In this document: piece after piece, positions 34,936 to 44,113 of the stretch
How the letters are laid out: the number at the start of each line of letters is the position of its first letter
Numbering within the stretch: position 1 is the stretch's first letter
NCBI GenBank assembly: GCA_003561515.1
Contig: PWWL01000220.1
Span: forward strand, 1 to 63,988
DNA length: 63,988 nucleotides
From: Balneolaceae bacterium
Lineage (GTDB): Bacteria > Bacteroidota > Rhodothermia > Balneolales > Balneolaceae
Direction of reading: 5' to 3'
Notes under the pieces: generated by a model
Seen by the model: only the letters and a program-made list of their open reading frames with translations
What the model was told of the DNA's origin: nothing
The model's database searches: none
Program-made: the position numbers and the translations under genes

Positions 34936-36120
34936 CTATTTGGATCCTTTGGCGCCTTTGATTCCGGTGACAGCTTTTTCACTCAGTAAGTTTGTATCAT
35001 AGCTCTGTATCCTGCCATTTTTTTCTTTATGCTGCTCAAGTGCGATAGCGATCATTTCGTTCAGCAGGTCGCGGAAAGAGAAACCGGACTCTTTCCAGAG
35101 ATAGAACGAAAAGGAACCCGGAATGGTGTTAATTTCATTAAAGTAGTATTCGCCGGTATTGCTGTTCACCAAAAAGTCGAGGCGTGCTACTCCGCTGCAG
35201 CCAAATAACCGGAATATAGTTTTGGATGCCGTGCGGAGCTGATCAGATAATTTCTCATCAATATCTGCCGGAATCACGCGCGATGCTGACGCCATTCCTT
35301 TGGATCCAGACTCACTCATATATTTATCTTTAAAGGAGAGCAGCTCTTCCTTTCCAAGCGGCCTTTCGCAAACGCTCGATATGCATGCCTGCGGAGTGCC
35401 CAGTACAGAACAATTGATTTCCATCAACGGGTTAACTGCTTTTTCTACGAGCAGATGTGCATCATATCTGAATGCTGTTTCCACAGCCATTGTCAGTTGT
35501 TCGCGGTTTTTTACAACCTCCACGCCGATGCTGCTGCCAAGATGAACAGGCTTTACGACGAGCGGATACCCGGGCTCTTCGCATTTTTCAATGAGTCGAA
35601 TTTCATTTTCAACCCATTCTTTTTCGAAAAAGTCGGTACCCTCTGTAACCTTGATTCCTGCAGACTCGCACAAAGCCTTGGCCGTAACTTTATCCATTCC
35701 AACAGACGAACCCATAACACCGCTGCCTGTATACGGCACATTGTAGGTTTCGCATACTCCCTGAAAGGCACCATTTTCTCCACCTGATCCGTGAAACGCG
35801 CATAAAACTGCGTATACAGGAAAACTTTCGCTTTTTGAAAAAAATCCGTCTTTGTTTGTTTTAAGAGTGGTTTGCCCCAAATCGTTGTGGGTAAACAAAC
35901 AAGGTATACAGCCCTTTTCAAGCTCTTTTAAGTCTTTGAATGATTCGAGTTCGAGGAGTGATTTGCCGGTAAACCATCTCCCGGATTTGCTGATGTAAAG
36001 AGGTACTAGATTATACTCAGAACTGCTAAGTGCAGCTGATGCCTGCATGGCGGTAATAACAGATACTTCATGCTCCGGAGAAATCCCCCCAAAAGCAATA
36101 ACCAGATTTTTTTTATTCAT
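34936..36120 (-). CDS. ddl: D-alanine--D-alanine ligase
   Basis: From ATG 36120 the protein has 394 residues and opens MNKKNLVIAFGGISPEHEVS, the usual Ddl beginning. The ATP-grasp signatures GVMGSSVGMDKV, PLVVKPVHLGSSIGVEVV and EINTIPGS are present. It makes the D-Ala-D-Ala terminus of peptidoglycan precursors. A 12-codon extension to 36156 has no similarity. It heads an operon with the lipoprotein and nadK. The C-terminal tail (about 25 residues) is longer than in many Ddl proteins. Confidence 0.95.
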   Translation of the reverse strand: MNKKNLVIAFGGISPEHEVSVITAMQASAALSSSEYNLVPLYISKSGRWFTGKSLLELESFKDLKELEKGCIPCLFTHNDLGQTTLKTNKDGFFSKSESFPVYAVLCAFHGSGGENGAFQGVCETYNVPYTGSGVMGSSVGMDKVTAKALCESAGIKVTEGTDFFEKEWVENEIRLIEKCEEPGYPLVVKPVHLGSSIGVEVVKNREQLTMAVETAFRYDAHLLVEKAVNPLMEINCSVLGTPQACISSVCERPLGKEELLSFKDKYMSESGSKGMASASRVIPADIDEKLSDQLRTASKTIFRLFGCSGVARLDFLVNSNTGEYYFNEINTIPGSFSFYLWKESGFSFRDLLNEMIAIALEQHKEKNGRIQSYDTNLLSEKAVTGIKGAKGSK

Positions 36121-36318
36121 GGATGGATTTATTAGCCAGGTTGATTGATGATACAAAGTTCACTCTATAATTCACAGAATGTTGCCTGTCTGATTATTTG
36201 ATTATTGTATTAAAAAACAGTTTAGGAATGATATCACTGATTTTTATATAATGTGGGTATGCTATGCCAAAACTCTTATTTTGCTCAGGTGTAAATCCAG
36301 TATTCAAATCAACTATCA

Positions 36319-36696
36319 ATGGCTCAACAAAAAATTCTTCTTGTTGAAGACGAGGAGATGACCGCCCGTTTGATTCTTTACAGACTCAAAGCAATGGGCT
36401 TTGACACGTACCACGCCAGGGATGGGTTGGATGGATTTGATATGATAAAAAAAATTAAGCCCGACCTGGTGGTGCTCGACGTCATGCTGCCGGGTAAATC
36501 GGGTTTTGAAATACTACAGGACTTACAAGAAGATTCTGAGTTCGATTCCTCAGATATCAAGGTAATTATGCTGTCTAATAAGAAAAGAGTTGAGGATGTT
36601 TCACGAGGATTTCAGTTAGGCGCTATGGAATATGTGCCAAAACCCTTTAAAATGGATGAATTTCTGCTGCGGCTGAATCGTGTCCTTAATAACTGA
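36319..36696 (+). CDS. Single-domain response regulator
   Basis: A 125-residue receiver domain with the acidic pair LLVEDEEM, the phosphoacceptor aspartate in LVVLDVMLPGKSG, the switch residue in VIMLSNKK, and the lysine in YVPKPF. It has no output domain. It is followed after 8 bases by the HEAT-repeat gene and then the glycosyltransferase, so it probably acts on them by protein contact rather than on DNA. No histidine kinase is adjacent; the HisKA_2 kinase at 60006 is one possible partner. Confidence 0.93.
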   Translation: MAQQKILLVEDEEMTARLILYRLKAMGFDTYHARDGLDGFDMIKKIKPDLVVLDVMLPGKSGFEILQDLQEDSEFDSSDIKVIMLSNKKRVEDVSRGFQLGAMEYVPKPFKMDEFLLRLNRVLNN

Positions 36697-36704
36697 TACT
36701 AGGC

Positions 36705-37820
36705 TTGATTGATTATTTAAATACAAATGCGGAAATCATCATGCTGATTGTGGTGGGAGTTTTGGCCCTTGTCAGTCTGATGGTATTTTTTGGGGCAATT
36801 TACAGTCGCTGGATGGCCAATGTATCTGAAAAAAAGCGTGAAAAAATCCGTGAAGAGCTCCTTGAAAAAGTTATTAGATATGTGAGCAAGGATCTAACGT
36901 TCGATGAGATGAAGAAAAACATCCATTCCACAGTTGAGTTCACGATTCTGATGGAAATTGCTAATGAACTGGATAAGAATCTTGAGGGGGAAGAAGAGGA
37001 AAGATTAAAACGACTGATGAAGCTACCGGAAATACGTCGCTACTATGAGAAGCGGTTTCAGTCGTCAAATCCACTCGAGAAAGCCAAAGCGTGCTTATAC
37101 TATTCCAGGAAAAAGGATATCAAAAAAACGCTGGTCCCCAGCATATTGCGGTTAACAGGCAGTGACCACCCGATGCTCGCATACGCTGCTACCATGGCAA
37201 TTATCAACCACGGCACAATACAAGAAAAGAAAGCAGCTATAGAGAACTTACTCGCCAATGAAGGCCTCTCCAATCAGGCTCTAAACGATGTGTTTGCTGA
37301 ATTTCAAATGAAATCAACCAACGATAGGGAAGCGGAGGGTAATTTACTGATGGAACTCATCGATAAGCGTTCCTACAGCAATCACCGTACTGCCCTGATG
37401 ATTCGCACTTTGGGAGAGCTTGGGTTTTTTGAAAGTGCCGGCTTTTTACTGAATGAATTTAAAGAAATTTCGGCCGATAACTATGATCCGGAAATTGTTG
37501 TAAGCCTGATAAACGTACTTTCTCTGTTCGGTATGGAAGAGATTTATGATAAGATGATAATGGATTTTATGGCTTCAAATTTTAGTGAAGTCCGGGAAGC
37601 GGTTGCCATGGCTTTGGCACATTTCAAACGTGATGAATCGGTGGAGTTTCTTCGATGGATGCTTGCGGATACCGACTTTTATGTTCGCTTTAACGCTGCA
37701 AAATCACTTTCAAATTACGATGACGTAGACCTGCAAAAACTTGAAATTCCAACTATGGATAAAGACGAACTTAGGGAGCTTATTGGAGAAATAGAATCCG
37801 CCAAAGCAGAGGAGCTGTAA
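36705..37820 (+). CDS. Membrane-anchored HEAT-repeat protein
   Basis: A 371-residue protein starting at TTG 36705, 8 bases after the response regulator. An in-frame ATG at 36741 is the alternative start. One membrane helix (residues 11-32) is followed by a charged coiled-coil segment and then alpha-helical repeats. At least the stretches around residues 150-170 (HPMLAYAATMAIINHG) and 300-345 (FSEVREAVAMALAHFKR; DFYVRFNAAKSLSNY) have the HEAT pattern. Such scaffolds mediate protein contact, here plausibly between the response regulator and the membrane glycosyltransferase encoded 3 bases downstream. The family is not otherwise recognised. Confidence 0.75.
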   Translation: MIDYLNTNAEIIMLIVVGVLALVSLMVFFGAIYSRWMANVSEKKREKIREELLEKVIRYVSKDLTFDEMKKNIHSTVEFTILMEIANELDKNLEGEEEERLKRLMKLPEIRRYYEKRFQSSNPLEKAKACLYYSRKKDIKKTLVPSILRLTGSDHPMLAYAATMAIINHGTIQEKKAAIENLLANEGLSNQALNDVFAEFQMKSTNDREAEGNLLMELIDKRSYSNHRTALMIRTLGELGFFESAGFLLNEFKEISADNYDPEIVVSLINVLSLFGMEEIYDKMIMDFMASNFSEVREAVAMALAHFKRDESVEFLRWMLADTDFYVRFNAAKSLSNYDDVDLQKLEIPTMDKDELRELIGEIESAKAEEL

Positions 37821-37823
37821 CAT

Positions 37824-39233
37824 ATGGATCTGATGCTTCAGATACTTTTTTGGATTAACGTATTTATATTTTTCTACTTCGTAGCTGTAAACCTCTCGTA
37901 CATTACACTTGTGCTTCTCTCGTATGTTCAAACAAAAAGGTCGAAGGAGGAGTCCACGATCTTTCAGTTGAGTGGACTTTTTGATACACGGCTTTATAAG
38001 TCCATCAGCATTCTGGCTCCTGCGTATAATGAAGAAGCCTCAATCATTATGTCGACCCGGGCACTCCTAAATCTTAAGTTTGCCGATTATGAGGTGATTG
38101 TTATCAACGACGGCAGCAAGGATGAGACCCTTTCAAAGCTTATTGATCATTTCAGGTTGAAGAAAATCGATCGCTATGTTCCGCGAAACCTGAAAACGGA
38201 GAAAATCAAAGCCGTTTATGGGAGCAACCGTTATCCAAATCTCTTTGTGGTAGACAAAGTGAATGGCAGAAAGGCAGACGCGTTGAATGCGGGAATTAAT
38301 GTATCGCGCAAAGATCTGATCTGCGCAGTTGATTCCGACACCTTGCTTGAACCCAGAGTACTACAGCAGATGCTGATGGCGTTTGTGGCGGATCCATCAA
38401 CGGTAGCGGTTGGCGGCGTGGTCAGGGTTGCCAACGGCTGCAAGTTTGAGATGGGTGAAGTAAAGGAGGTGAATGTGCCGCGGTCTTTAATCGGACGGGT
38501 ACAAGCTGTGGAGTATCTGCGCGCCTTTCTTTTCGGCCGCACCGGCTGGGATTATTTCGATAGCCTGCTGATCATCTCAGGAGCATTCGGTGTTTTCGAC
38601 AGGGATTCGGTCATCAAGGTGGGAGGGTACCTTCACGACACCGTGGGTGAAGATATGGAGCTTGTGGTTCGCCTGCATCGCTACTACCGGGAGCGGAATG
38701 AAAAATACCGGATCCGCTTTTTGCCTGAGCCAGTATGCTGGACAGAGGTGCCCGAATCATGGACGGTTCTGGGAAGGCAGCGCAATCGCTGGCAGCGAGG
38801 ACTTGCCGATACGCTTTGGCGGCACAAACGAATGCTTCTTAATCCTAAATATGGCCGACTGGGGTTTTTGGCCATGCCGTTCTTTCTATTTGTAGAGCTT
38901 CTATCGCCCGTTATTGAGCTGGGTGGCTACATTATTCTGATTGCCTCTCTGTTTCTCGGGGCCATAAATATTCAGTTTGCACTGCTCTTCCTTACAGCAG
39001 CTATACTTCTGGGAATGATTCTCTCGGTTCTCTCAATATTAATGGAAGAACTCACTTTTCGCCGTTATGACCGCATCAGTGATGTAATGGTGCTCATTTT
39101 CTACGCCTTTGTCGAAAATCTGGGCTATCGACAGATCCACGCCTGGTGGAGGTTCCGGGGGCTCGTAGATTTCTTCAGAGGAAACAAGAGCTGGGGTGAG
39201 ATGACGAGGACAGGGGCTTTTTCATCTCGCTGA
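37824..39233 (+). CDS. Processive family-2 glycosyltransferase, membrane-bound
   Basis: A 469-residue inner-membrane enzyme: N-terminal helix (6-32), GT2 domain with LAPAYNEEASI, VINDGSKDET, AVDSD (metal-binding DxD type), GEDMELVVRLHRY (catalytic acid ED), and the acceptor motif RQRNRWQRG corresponding to QxxRW. Two to four C-terminal helices form the translocation channel. This pattern is shared with cellulose, hyaluronan and poly-GlcNAc synthases, so it likely makes and extrudes an exopolysaccharide. The product cannot be deduced. The stop codon lies inside a CGCTGATT-type repeat. Confidence 0.9.
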   Translation: MDLMLQILFWINVFIFFYFVAVNLSYITLVLLSYVQTKRSKEESTIFQLSGLFDTRLYKSISILAPAYNEEASIIMSTRALLNLKFADYEVIVINDGSKDETLSKLIDHFRLKKIDRYVPRNLKTEKIKAVYGSNRYPNLFVVDKVNGRKADALNAGINVSRKDLICAVDSDTLLEPRVLQQMLMAFVADPSTVAVGGVVRVANGCKFEMGEVKEVNVPRSLIGRVQAVEYLRAFLFGRTGWDYFDSLLIISGAFGVFDRDSVIKVGGYLHDTVGEDMELVVRLHRYYRERNEKYRIRFLPEPVCWTEVPESWTVLGRQRNRWQRGLADTLWRHKRMLLNPKYGRLGFLAMPFFLFVELLSPVIELGGYIILIASLFLGAINIQFALLFLTAAILLGMILSVLSILMEELTFRRYDRISDVMVLIFYAFVENLGYRQIHAWWRFRGLVDFFRGNKSWGEMTRTGAFSSR

Positions 39234-39286
39234 TTTTTACCGCTGATTTCGCTGATTGCACTGATTTTTACCGCTGATTTCGCTGA
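39231..39286 (+). repeat. CGCTGATT-type tandem repeat, left of the GxxExxY gene
   Basis: Two copies of a 25-base unit tgatttttaccgctgatttc-gctga occur at 39231-39255 and 39262-39286, a period of 31. The first includes the TGA stop of the glycosyltransferase. The array is inverted relative to that at 39775. Confidence 0.85.
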
Positions 39287-39302
39287 CTTGTAACTGAGCC
39301 AA

Positions 39303-39701
39303 TCAATTCTTTTTTCGTGATTGAATGCAGCGCTTGAATTGAAGGCTTGAGGAACCAAAGTTCAGGAGTAAACCAATCTCTATTTCTGCATTTTTAAGAT
39401 AGTTTCTCAGCTGAATGAAATCTGATTCATTCAAATAAGGCCGTGCCTTGTTCTCAACTACTACCTTCTCTTCTACAACAAGATCTAGCCTTCTCTTGCC
39501 TACAAGCTCGCCCTTGAAATAAATCGGGATGGTATACTCACAGTTGAGATTAAGTCCATGTTTGCGCAATTCAATTATAAGGCAGCGCTGATAGATTTTT
39601 TCCGGAAACCCCATTCCCAGCTCATTATACACCTCGAATGCGCAACCGATGACGATTCCTGTAATTTTACTGTGTTTAAATTCTTTTTTTACAATGCTCA
39701 T
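39303..39701 (-). CDS. GxxExxY protein (PDDEXK_3-like)
   Basis: A 132-residue protein with the defining motif GFPEKIY, preceded by VIGCAFEVYNELG. The nuclease-like core has RRLDLVV, then VVVENK, fitting the D...ExK pattern of PDDEXK folds, and the conserved Q in FIQLRNYLKNAE. Members of this family occur in many copies in some genomes and have no established function. The gene is bracketed by inverted arrays of the same repeat and sits between two converging genes, suggesting a mobile or recently inserted cassette. Confidence 0.88.
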   Translation of the reverse strand: MSIVKKEFKHSKITGIVIGCAFEVYNELGMGFPEKIYQRCLIIELRKHGLNLNCEYTIPIYFKGELVGKRRLDLVVEEKVVVENKARPYLNESDFIQLRNYLKNAEIEIGLLLNFGSSSLQFKRCIQSRKKN

Positions 39702-39774
39702 AATTCCAGGTTTTTATATGTAAGAACCCGAAATCAGAAATACCTTACACTTTTTTGCAGAATTTAAACACCCA

Positions 39775-39811
39775 TCAGCGCAATCAGCGCAATCAGTGGT
39801 TAATAATCAGT
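39775..39811 (-). repeat. CGCTGATT-type tandem repeat, right of the GxxExxY gene
   Basis: Read on the minus strand this is actgattattaaccactgat followed by tgcgctgattgcgctga. It matches the left array (actgatttttaccgctgatttcgctga) in inverted orientation. It ends 8 bases before the carB stop codon. Confidence 0.8.
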
Positions 39812-39819
39812 GGACTAAA

Positions 39820-42648
39820 TCACTTACTCAAATACAAATTCTTAAACTCGTACGGTTTTCTGAAACGCTCATCATCGAAGTTATCCATAAAATAGATGCT
39901 CTCGCCGGTGGATTTCATTTCCGGGCCAAGTTCTTTCTTTACTTCCGGGAATTTATCGAACGGAAATACCGGCTCTTTGATGGCCCAGCGTTTTAGTTTC
40001 GATTCCAGATCGAATTCACTCAGTTTGGCTCCAAGCATCACTTTTACGCCGATTTTTGCCTCGGGCCTTTCGGTAGCTTTGGCCAGAAAGGGTATGGTGC
40101 GGGTTGATCTCGGGTTTGCTTCAAGAACAAACACGTCTTCTCCTTTTACCGCGTATTGAACGTTTAGGAACCCGATAATGCCCAACTCCTTCGCAATTCG
40201 CTCCTGGTATTTTTCGATGGTTTCGATCACCAGTTTGCTCAGGGAGTAGGGTGGTATTACGGCGGTTGAGTCACCTGAGTGTACCCCGGCCGGCTCAATA
40301 TGCTGCATGATCCCGGCAATATGAAGCTGCTCGCCGTCGTACACCGAGTCCACATCCACCTCGATCGCTTTGTCGAGATATTTATCGATCAAAAAATCGT
40401 TTTCGGGATGGGTTTGGAGGATGCGTTCAACGTATTTTCTAAGTTCTGCTTCTTTTACTGCGATCCGCATTCCCTGCCCGCCAAGCACGTAGCTGGGGCG
40501 AATCAGTACCGGATATCCTACTTTATTGGCTATTGCTACGGCATCATCGGCATTTCTCGCTGCTCCATAATCAGGAAATGGAATGTGCAGTTTCTTTAGA
40601 AATTTGGAGAATTCGCCACGGTCTTCTGCAAAATCAATCTTTTCAAACTCGGTTCCGAAAATCTTGATGCCGGCCTCCACAAATCGCTTTCCGAGCTTTA
40701 GGGCTGTTTGGCCGCCCACCTGTAAAATCACACCTTCCGGTTTTTCATGCTCGAAAATATCGAGTACACGCTCCCAGAATACCGGCTCAAAGTAGAGTTT
40801 GTCGGCAATGTCGAAGTCGGTTGACACTGTTTCGGGATTACAGTTTACCATGATTGCCTCATAACCCATTTCCTGGGCGGCGAGTACGGCGTGCACGCAG
40901 GAGTAGTCGAACTCAATGCCCTGGCCAATCCGGTTCGGCCCGCTTCCGAGAATCATCACTTTCTTGCGATCTGTGACGATGCTTTCATTCTCCGTTTCGT
41001 AAGCAGAGTAGTAATAAGGGGTTTCGGCGGGAAACTCGGCAGCGCAGGTATCCACCAGCTTGAAGCTTGGCTTCATGTTCCAGTCAAGCCGTTTCTTGCG
41101 AACATCTCCTTCCGTTACTTTGGGCCCGCTCTTGCTCAGCAGCCAGGCGATCTGAAAGTCGGAGAATCCTGCCTGTTTCAGTTCATAAAGGTCTTTTTGA
41201 GTGATGGTGTCAAGTTCCTGCCCTTCGGTACGATTTTCGAGGCTAACCATGTAGCGGATCTGCTGCAGGAACCATGGGTCCACTTTGGTGATGTCGGCAA
41301 TTTCCTCAACCGAAGCTCCCATTTTAAAAGCGTTTCGGATCTGCACGGTGCGGTCCCAATAGGGCTTCAGCAGCCGTTCCCGGATCATTCTCCGGCTTGG
41401 ATCGTCATACCCATCGGCGCCAAGGCCGGAGCGGCCGATTTCGAGCGACTGCCACGCCTTGTTCATCGCCTCCGGGAAGTTCCGGCCAATGGCCATTACC
41501 TCGCCCACAGCCTTCATCTGCGTGGTGAGCTCTTCGTCAACTCCTGAAAATTTGTCGAAATTGAAGCGCGGTATTTTCACAACCACATAGTCGATCGACG
41601 GCTCAAAGCAGGCTGATGACACCTGTGTAATCGGGTTCGGGAGTTCATCGAGTGTGTAGCCCACAGCCAGTTTGGTAGCGATCTTTGCGATCGGGTATCC
41701 TGTGGCCTTGGATGCGAGCGCGGACGAACGGCTCACCCTTGGGTTGATTTCAATGGCCACAAGCCGGTCGCTGCCCGGTTCCATGGCAAACTGCACGTTG
41801 CAGCCGCCGGCAAAATCGCCGATGGAGCGCATCATTCTGATGGCGGCATCGCGCATCAGCTGGTACTGCTTGTCGGTGAGCGTTTGAGTTGGTGCCACGG
41901 TTACCGAGTCGCCCGTGTGTACGCCCATCGGGTCAAGATTTTCGATGGGGCATACAATCACAACGTTGTCATTTTTATCGCGAAGAAGTTCCAGCTCAAA
42001 CTCTTTCCAGCCGAAAATGCTCTCCTCAATAAGCACCTGGTGAACCGGGCTTAGCTCCAGGCCGCGCAGCACTTTGCGTTCAAATTCATCCTCGTTCCAT
42101 ACAATACCGCCGCCTGTACCGCCAAGCGTGAACGAAGGGCGTATAACAATCGGCAGACCACCCAGCTCCTCAACAATTTCTTTGGCATCCAGCAGTGACT
42201 GCGCTGTACGACTTCGGCACTGTTCAATCCCGATGCTCTCCATCAGGTCGCGGAACAGCTGTCGGTCTTCGGTGATATCCACCGCGTCCATATTCACGCC
42301 GATAATTCTGATGTCGTTTTCTCTCCAGAAGCCTTCGTGCTGCAGATCGCGGGCCAGGTTCAGCGCGGTTTGCCCGCCCATGGTTGGCAGAACGGCATCC
42401 GGTTTTTCCTTTGCCACAATTTTTTTGATGGAATCGGTTGTGAGCGGGTCCAGGTAAATCGCATCGGCCATCATTGGGTCGGTCATGATGGTGGCGGGAT
42501 TCGAATTAATCAGCACCACTTCATAGCCCTCCTCTTTCAGAGAGCGGCATGCCTGGGTTCCGGAATAGTCGAATTCACAGGCCTGGCCTATTACAATGGG
42601 GCCGGAGCCGATGATCAGGATTTTACTAATGTCGTCGCGACGGGGCAT
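39820..42648 (-). CDS. carB: Carbamoyl-phosphate synthase large subunit, without the allosteric domain
   Basis: From ATG 42648 ([21 protein letters not shown]) the protein has 942 residues. It includes both ATP-grasp halves (carboxyphosphate about 1-400, carbamoyl phosphate about 550-930), with [20 protein letters not shown] and [20 protein letters not shown], and the oligomerisation domain between them. It stops about where the E. coli enzyme begins its 130-residue MGS-like regulatory domain (residue 937 of 1073). It should still make carbamoyl phosphate with CarA but without UMP/ornithine control through that domain. The frame is open to 42726, but that segment is repeat-derived. Confidence 0.95.
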   Translation of the reverse strand: MPRRDDISKILIIGSGPIVIGQACEFDYSGTQACRSLKEEGYEVVLINSNPATIMTDPMMADAIYLDPLTTDSIKKIVAKEKPDAVLPTMGGQTALNLARDLQHEGFWRENDIRIIGVNMDAVDITEDRQLFRDLMESIGIEQCRSRTAQSLLDAKEIVEELGGLPIVIRPSFTLGGTGGGIVWNEDEFERKVLRGLELSPVHQVLIEESIFGWKEFELELLRDKNDNVVIVCPIENLDPMGVHTGDSVTVAPTQTLTDKQYQLMRDAAIRMMRSIGDFAGGCNVQFAMEPGSDRLVAIEINPRVSRSSALASKATGYPIAKIATKLAVGYTLDELPNPITQVSSACFEPSIDYVVVKIPRFNFDKFSGVDEELTTQMKAVGEVMAIGRNFPEAMNKAWQSLEIGRSGLGADGYDDPSRRMIRERLLKPYWDRTVQIRNAFKMGASVEEIADITKVDPWFLQQIRYMVSLENRTEGQELDTITQKDLYELKQAGFSDFQIAWLLSKSGPKVTEGDVRKKRLDWNMKPSFKLVDTCAAEFPAETPYYYSAYETENESIVTDRKKVMILGSGPNRIGQGIEFDYSCVHAVLAAQEMGYEAIMVNCNPETVSTDFDIADKLYFEPVFWERVLDIFEHEKPEGVILQVGGQTALKLGKRFVEAGIKIFGTEFEKIDFAEDRGEFSKFLKKLHIPFPDYGAARNADDAVAIANKVGYPVLIRPSYVLGGQGMRIAVKEAELRKYVERILQTHPENDFLIDKYLDKAIEVDVDSVYDGEQLHIAGIMQHIEPAGVHSGDSTAVIPPYSLSKLVIETIEKYQERIAKELGIIGFLNVQYAVKGEDVFVLEANPRSTRTIPFLAKATERPEAKIGVKVMLGAKLSEFDLESKLKRWAIKEPVFPFDKFPEVKKELGPEMKSTGESIYFMDNFDDERFRKPYEFKNLYLSK

Positions 42649-42686
42649 TTTTTGAATTGTTGATTGATGATTTTCGATTGTTGATT

Positions 42687-42722
42687 CTCCCCTCCTTTCC
42701 AAGGAGGGGTCGGGGGTGGTTG
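42687..42722 (+). repeat. Dispersed palindrome between carA and carB
   Basis: CCCCTCCTTTCCAAGGAGGGG (42689-42709) is followed by tcgggggtggtt, the same layout as at 23514. It lies in the 182-base spacer of the carAB operon and supplies the artefactual N-terminal extension of the carB frame. Confidence 0.7.
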
Positions 42723-42830
42723 GCATATTCAGCGAAGCGCTCGTGGGATGATCCGGGATGGATTAACAGCTATAAAGCTTTATCAAAACTCCGAAATCAT
42801 CCCCCCAGAGTCTGCGCTAAACGCGCATCC

Positions 42831-43985
42831 TCATCCCCCCTTCAAAGGGGGACTTTTTTCACCCTGCTCCTTGTTCCCTGTACCCTGTTTGACCATCTCC
42901 AAAAACCGGTCGAAGAGGTAACTGGAATCATGGGGGCCGGGCGAGGCCTCGGGGTGGTACTGCACCGACATCCCCGGGAAATTCTTGAACCGGAGCCCTT
43001 CAATGGTTTGGTCGTTCAGGTTGATGTGGGTCACTTCCACTTTCGATTCGTCCAGCTTCTTTTCATCTACCGCAAAACCGTGATTTTGTGTTGAGATCTC
43101 CACAAGGCCGGTTTCCAGGTTCTTAACCGGCTGGTTTGCTCCGCGATGGCCTACAAACATTTTTCTGACCGGGATGTCTTCGGAAAGCGCCATAAGCTGG
43201 TGGCCAAGGCAGATTCCAAACATCGGCTTGCCGGTTTTTTTAGCAGCATCCACCACCGGCAGTCCGTAGTGCAAAGAGGCATTCGGGTCGCCGGGGCCAT
43301 TGCTGAAGAAGTATCCGTCAGCCTCCCATGCCATCACCTCATCGGCCGGTGTTTCTGCCGGAAAAAGCCTCAGGGTACAGCCGCGATTCACAAAATTGTT
43401 GATGATATTTTGTTTGATGCCGTAATCCATAGCGGCGATTCGGTAGGGCCCTTCGGATGGAATGGTCTGTGCTTCCTTGCGGGTCACCCAGGTGGCCAGT
43501 TCAAGGCCAACCATCGAATCCCAATCTTTCGCTTTCTTTACCAGTTCCTTTTCATCAGTGATTTCCGAGCTGATTACCGCGTTCATCACTCCTTTGGTGC
43601 GGATGTGGCGGACCAGCATTCGTGTATCCACCCCGGAGATTCCTACAACCTTGTTGTGCTCCAGGTATTCCTGCAGGCTGCCATCGGCAATCGGATTGCT
43701 GTAGTCGTCGGAAAAGGAGCGCACAATGAGGCCGGCAATCATTACCCGGCGCGCTTCGTCATCGCGGCTCATGGTGCCATAGTTGCCGATGTGTGGGTAG
43801 GTCATCATCATCAGCTGGCCGTAGTAGCTGGGATCGGTAAAGATCTCCTGGTAACCGGTCATACTGGTGTTGAAGCAGAGTTCACCGCCGGCGGTGCCTG
43901 TTATGCCAATTGCGCGGCCGTGGACCACGGTACCGTCGCTCAGTGCCAGGATAGCCGGTTTATGATCAGGGGCGATGGGAGTCAT
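42831..43985 (-). CDS. carA: Carbamoyl-phosphate synthase small (glutaminase) subunit
   Basis: A 384-residue protein with an N-terminal CPSase domain (LSDGTVVHGRAIG; CFNTSMTGYQEIFTDPSY) and a class I glutamine amidotransferase domain. The nucleophile is in MFGICLGHQL, and the His and Glu are in VQYHPEASPGPHDS. It supplies ammonia to CarB for pyrimidine and arginine synthesis. The last 15 residues (about GTGNKEQGEKSPPLKGG) do not belong to the family. They are encoded by repeat strings (gttccctgtaccctg and a CCCCTTTGAAGGGGG hairpin) that run into the gene's 3' end. Confidence 0.95.
   Translation of the reverse strand: MTPIAPDHKPAILALSDGTVVHGRAIGITGTAGGELCFNTSMTGYQEIFTDPSYYGQLMMMTYPHIGNYGTMSRDDEARRVMIAGLIVRSFSDDYSNPIADGSLQEYLEHNKVVGISGVDTRMLVRHIRTKGVMNAVISSEITDEKELVKKAKDWDSMVGLELATWVTRKEAQTIPSEGPYRIAAMDYGIKQNIINNFVNRGCTLRLFPAETPADEVMAWEADGYFFSNGPGDPNASLHYGLPVVDAAKKTGKPMFGICLGHQLMALSEDIPVRKMFVGHRGANQPVKNLETGLVEISTQNHGFAVDEKKLDESKVEVTHINLNDQTIEGLRFKNFPGMSVQYHPEASPGPHDSSYLFDRFLEMVKQGTGNKEQGEKSPPLKGG
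42834..42890. repeat. Repeat strings at the 3' end of carA
   Basis: A CCCCCCTTCAAAGGGGG hairpin (42835-42851) is followed by caccctgctccttgttccct and gtaccctgtt. Both are typical dispersed strings. They encode the non-homologous C-terminal tail of CarA. Confidence 0.6.
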
Positions 43986-44080
43986 GGACAGGAATTATTG
44001 AAGTTGCGGGTTTATATGTGGTTGAAAAGAATGGCGGGATGGCATCGGTTGCAGCAGAAAGAAAACGCTGATTGATGGCC

Positions 44081-44113
44081 AAAAAAAATCCGACTACGGA
44101 ATCCGTGTCGGAT
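44081..44113 (-). terminator. Terminator-like hairpin about 95 bases upstream of carA
   Basis: Read on the minus strand, ATCCGAC and GTCGGAT enclose an inner ACGGA/TCCGT stem and are followed by eight T. It is oriented toward carA. The closest upstream gene on that strand ends 430 bases earlier, so the hairpin may be a leader attenuator for carAB. The gap 43986-44546 otherwise holds no gene; the short frames at 43966-44163 and 44266-44463 have no supporting features. Confidence 0.65.

Noticed and set aside
36705-36740. ATG 36741 as the start of the HEAT protein
   Set aside because: It would cut into the membrane helix; TTG 36705 keeps a polar N-terminus and is spaced 8 bases from the previous gene, though this is not certain.
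42649-42726. 26-residue extension of CarB
   Set aside because: It is encoded by a dispersed palindrome and intergenic strings; family similarity begins at ATG 42648.
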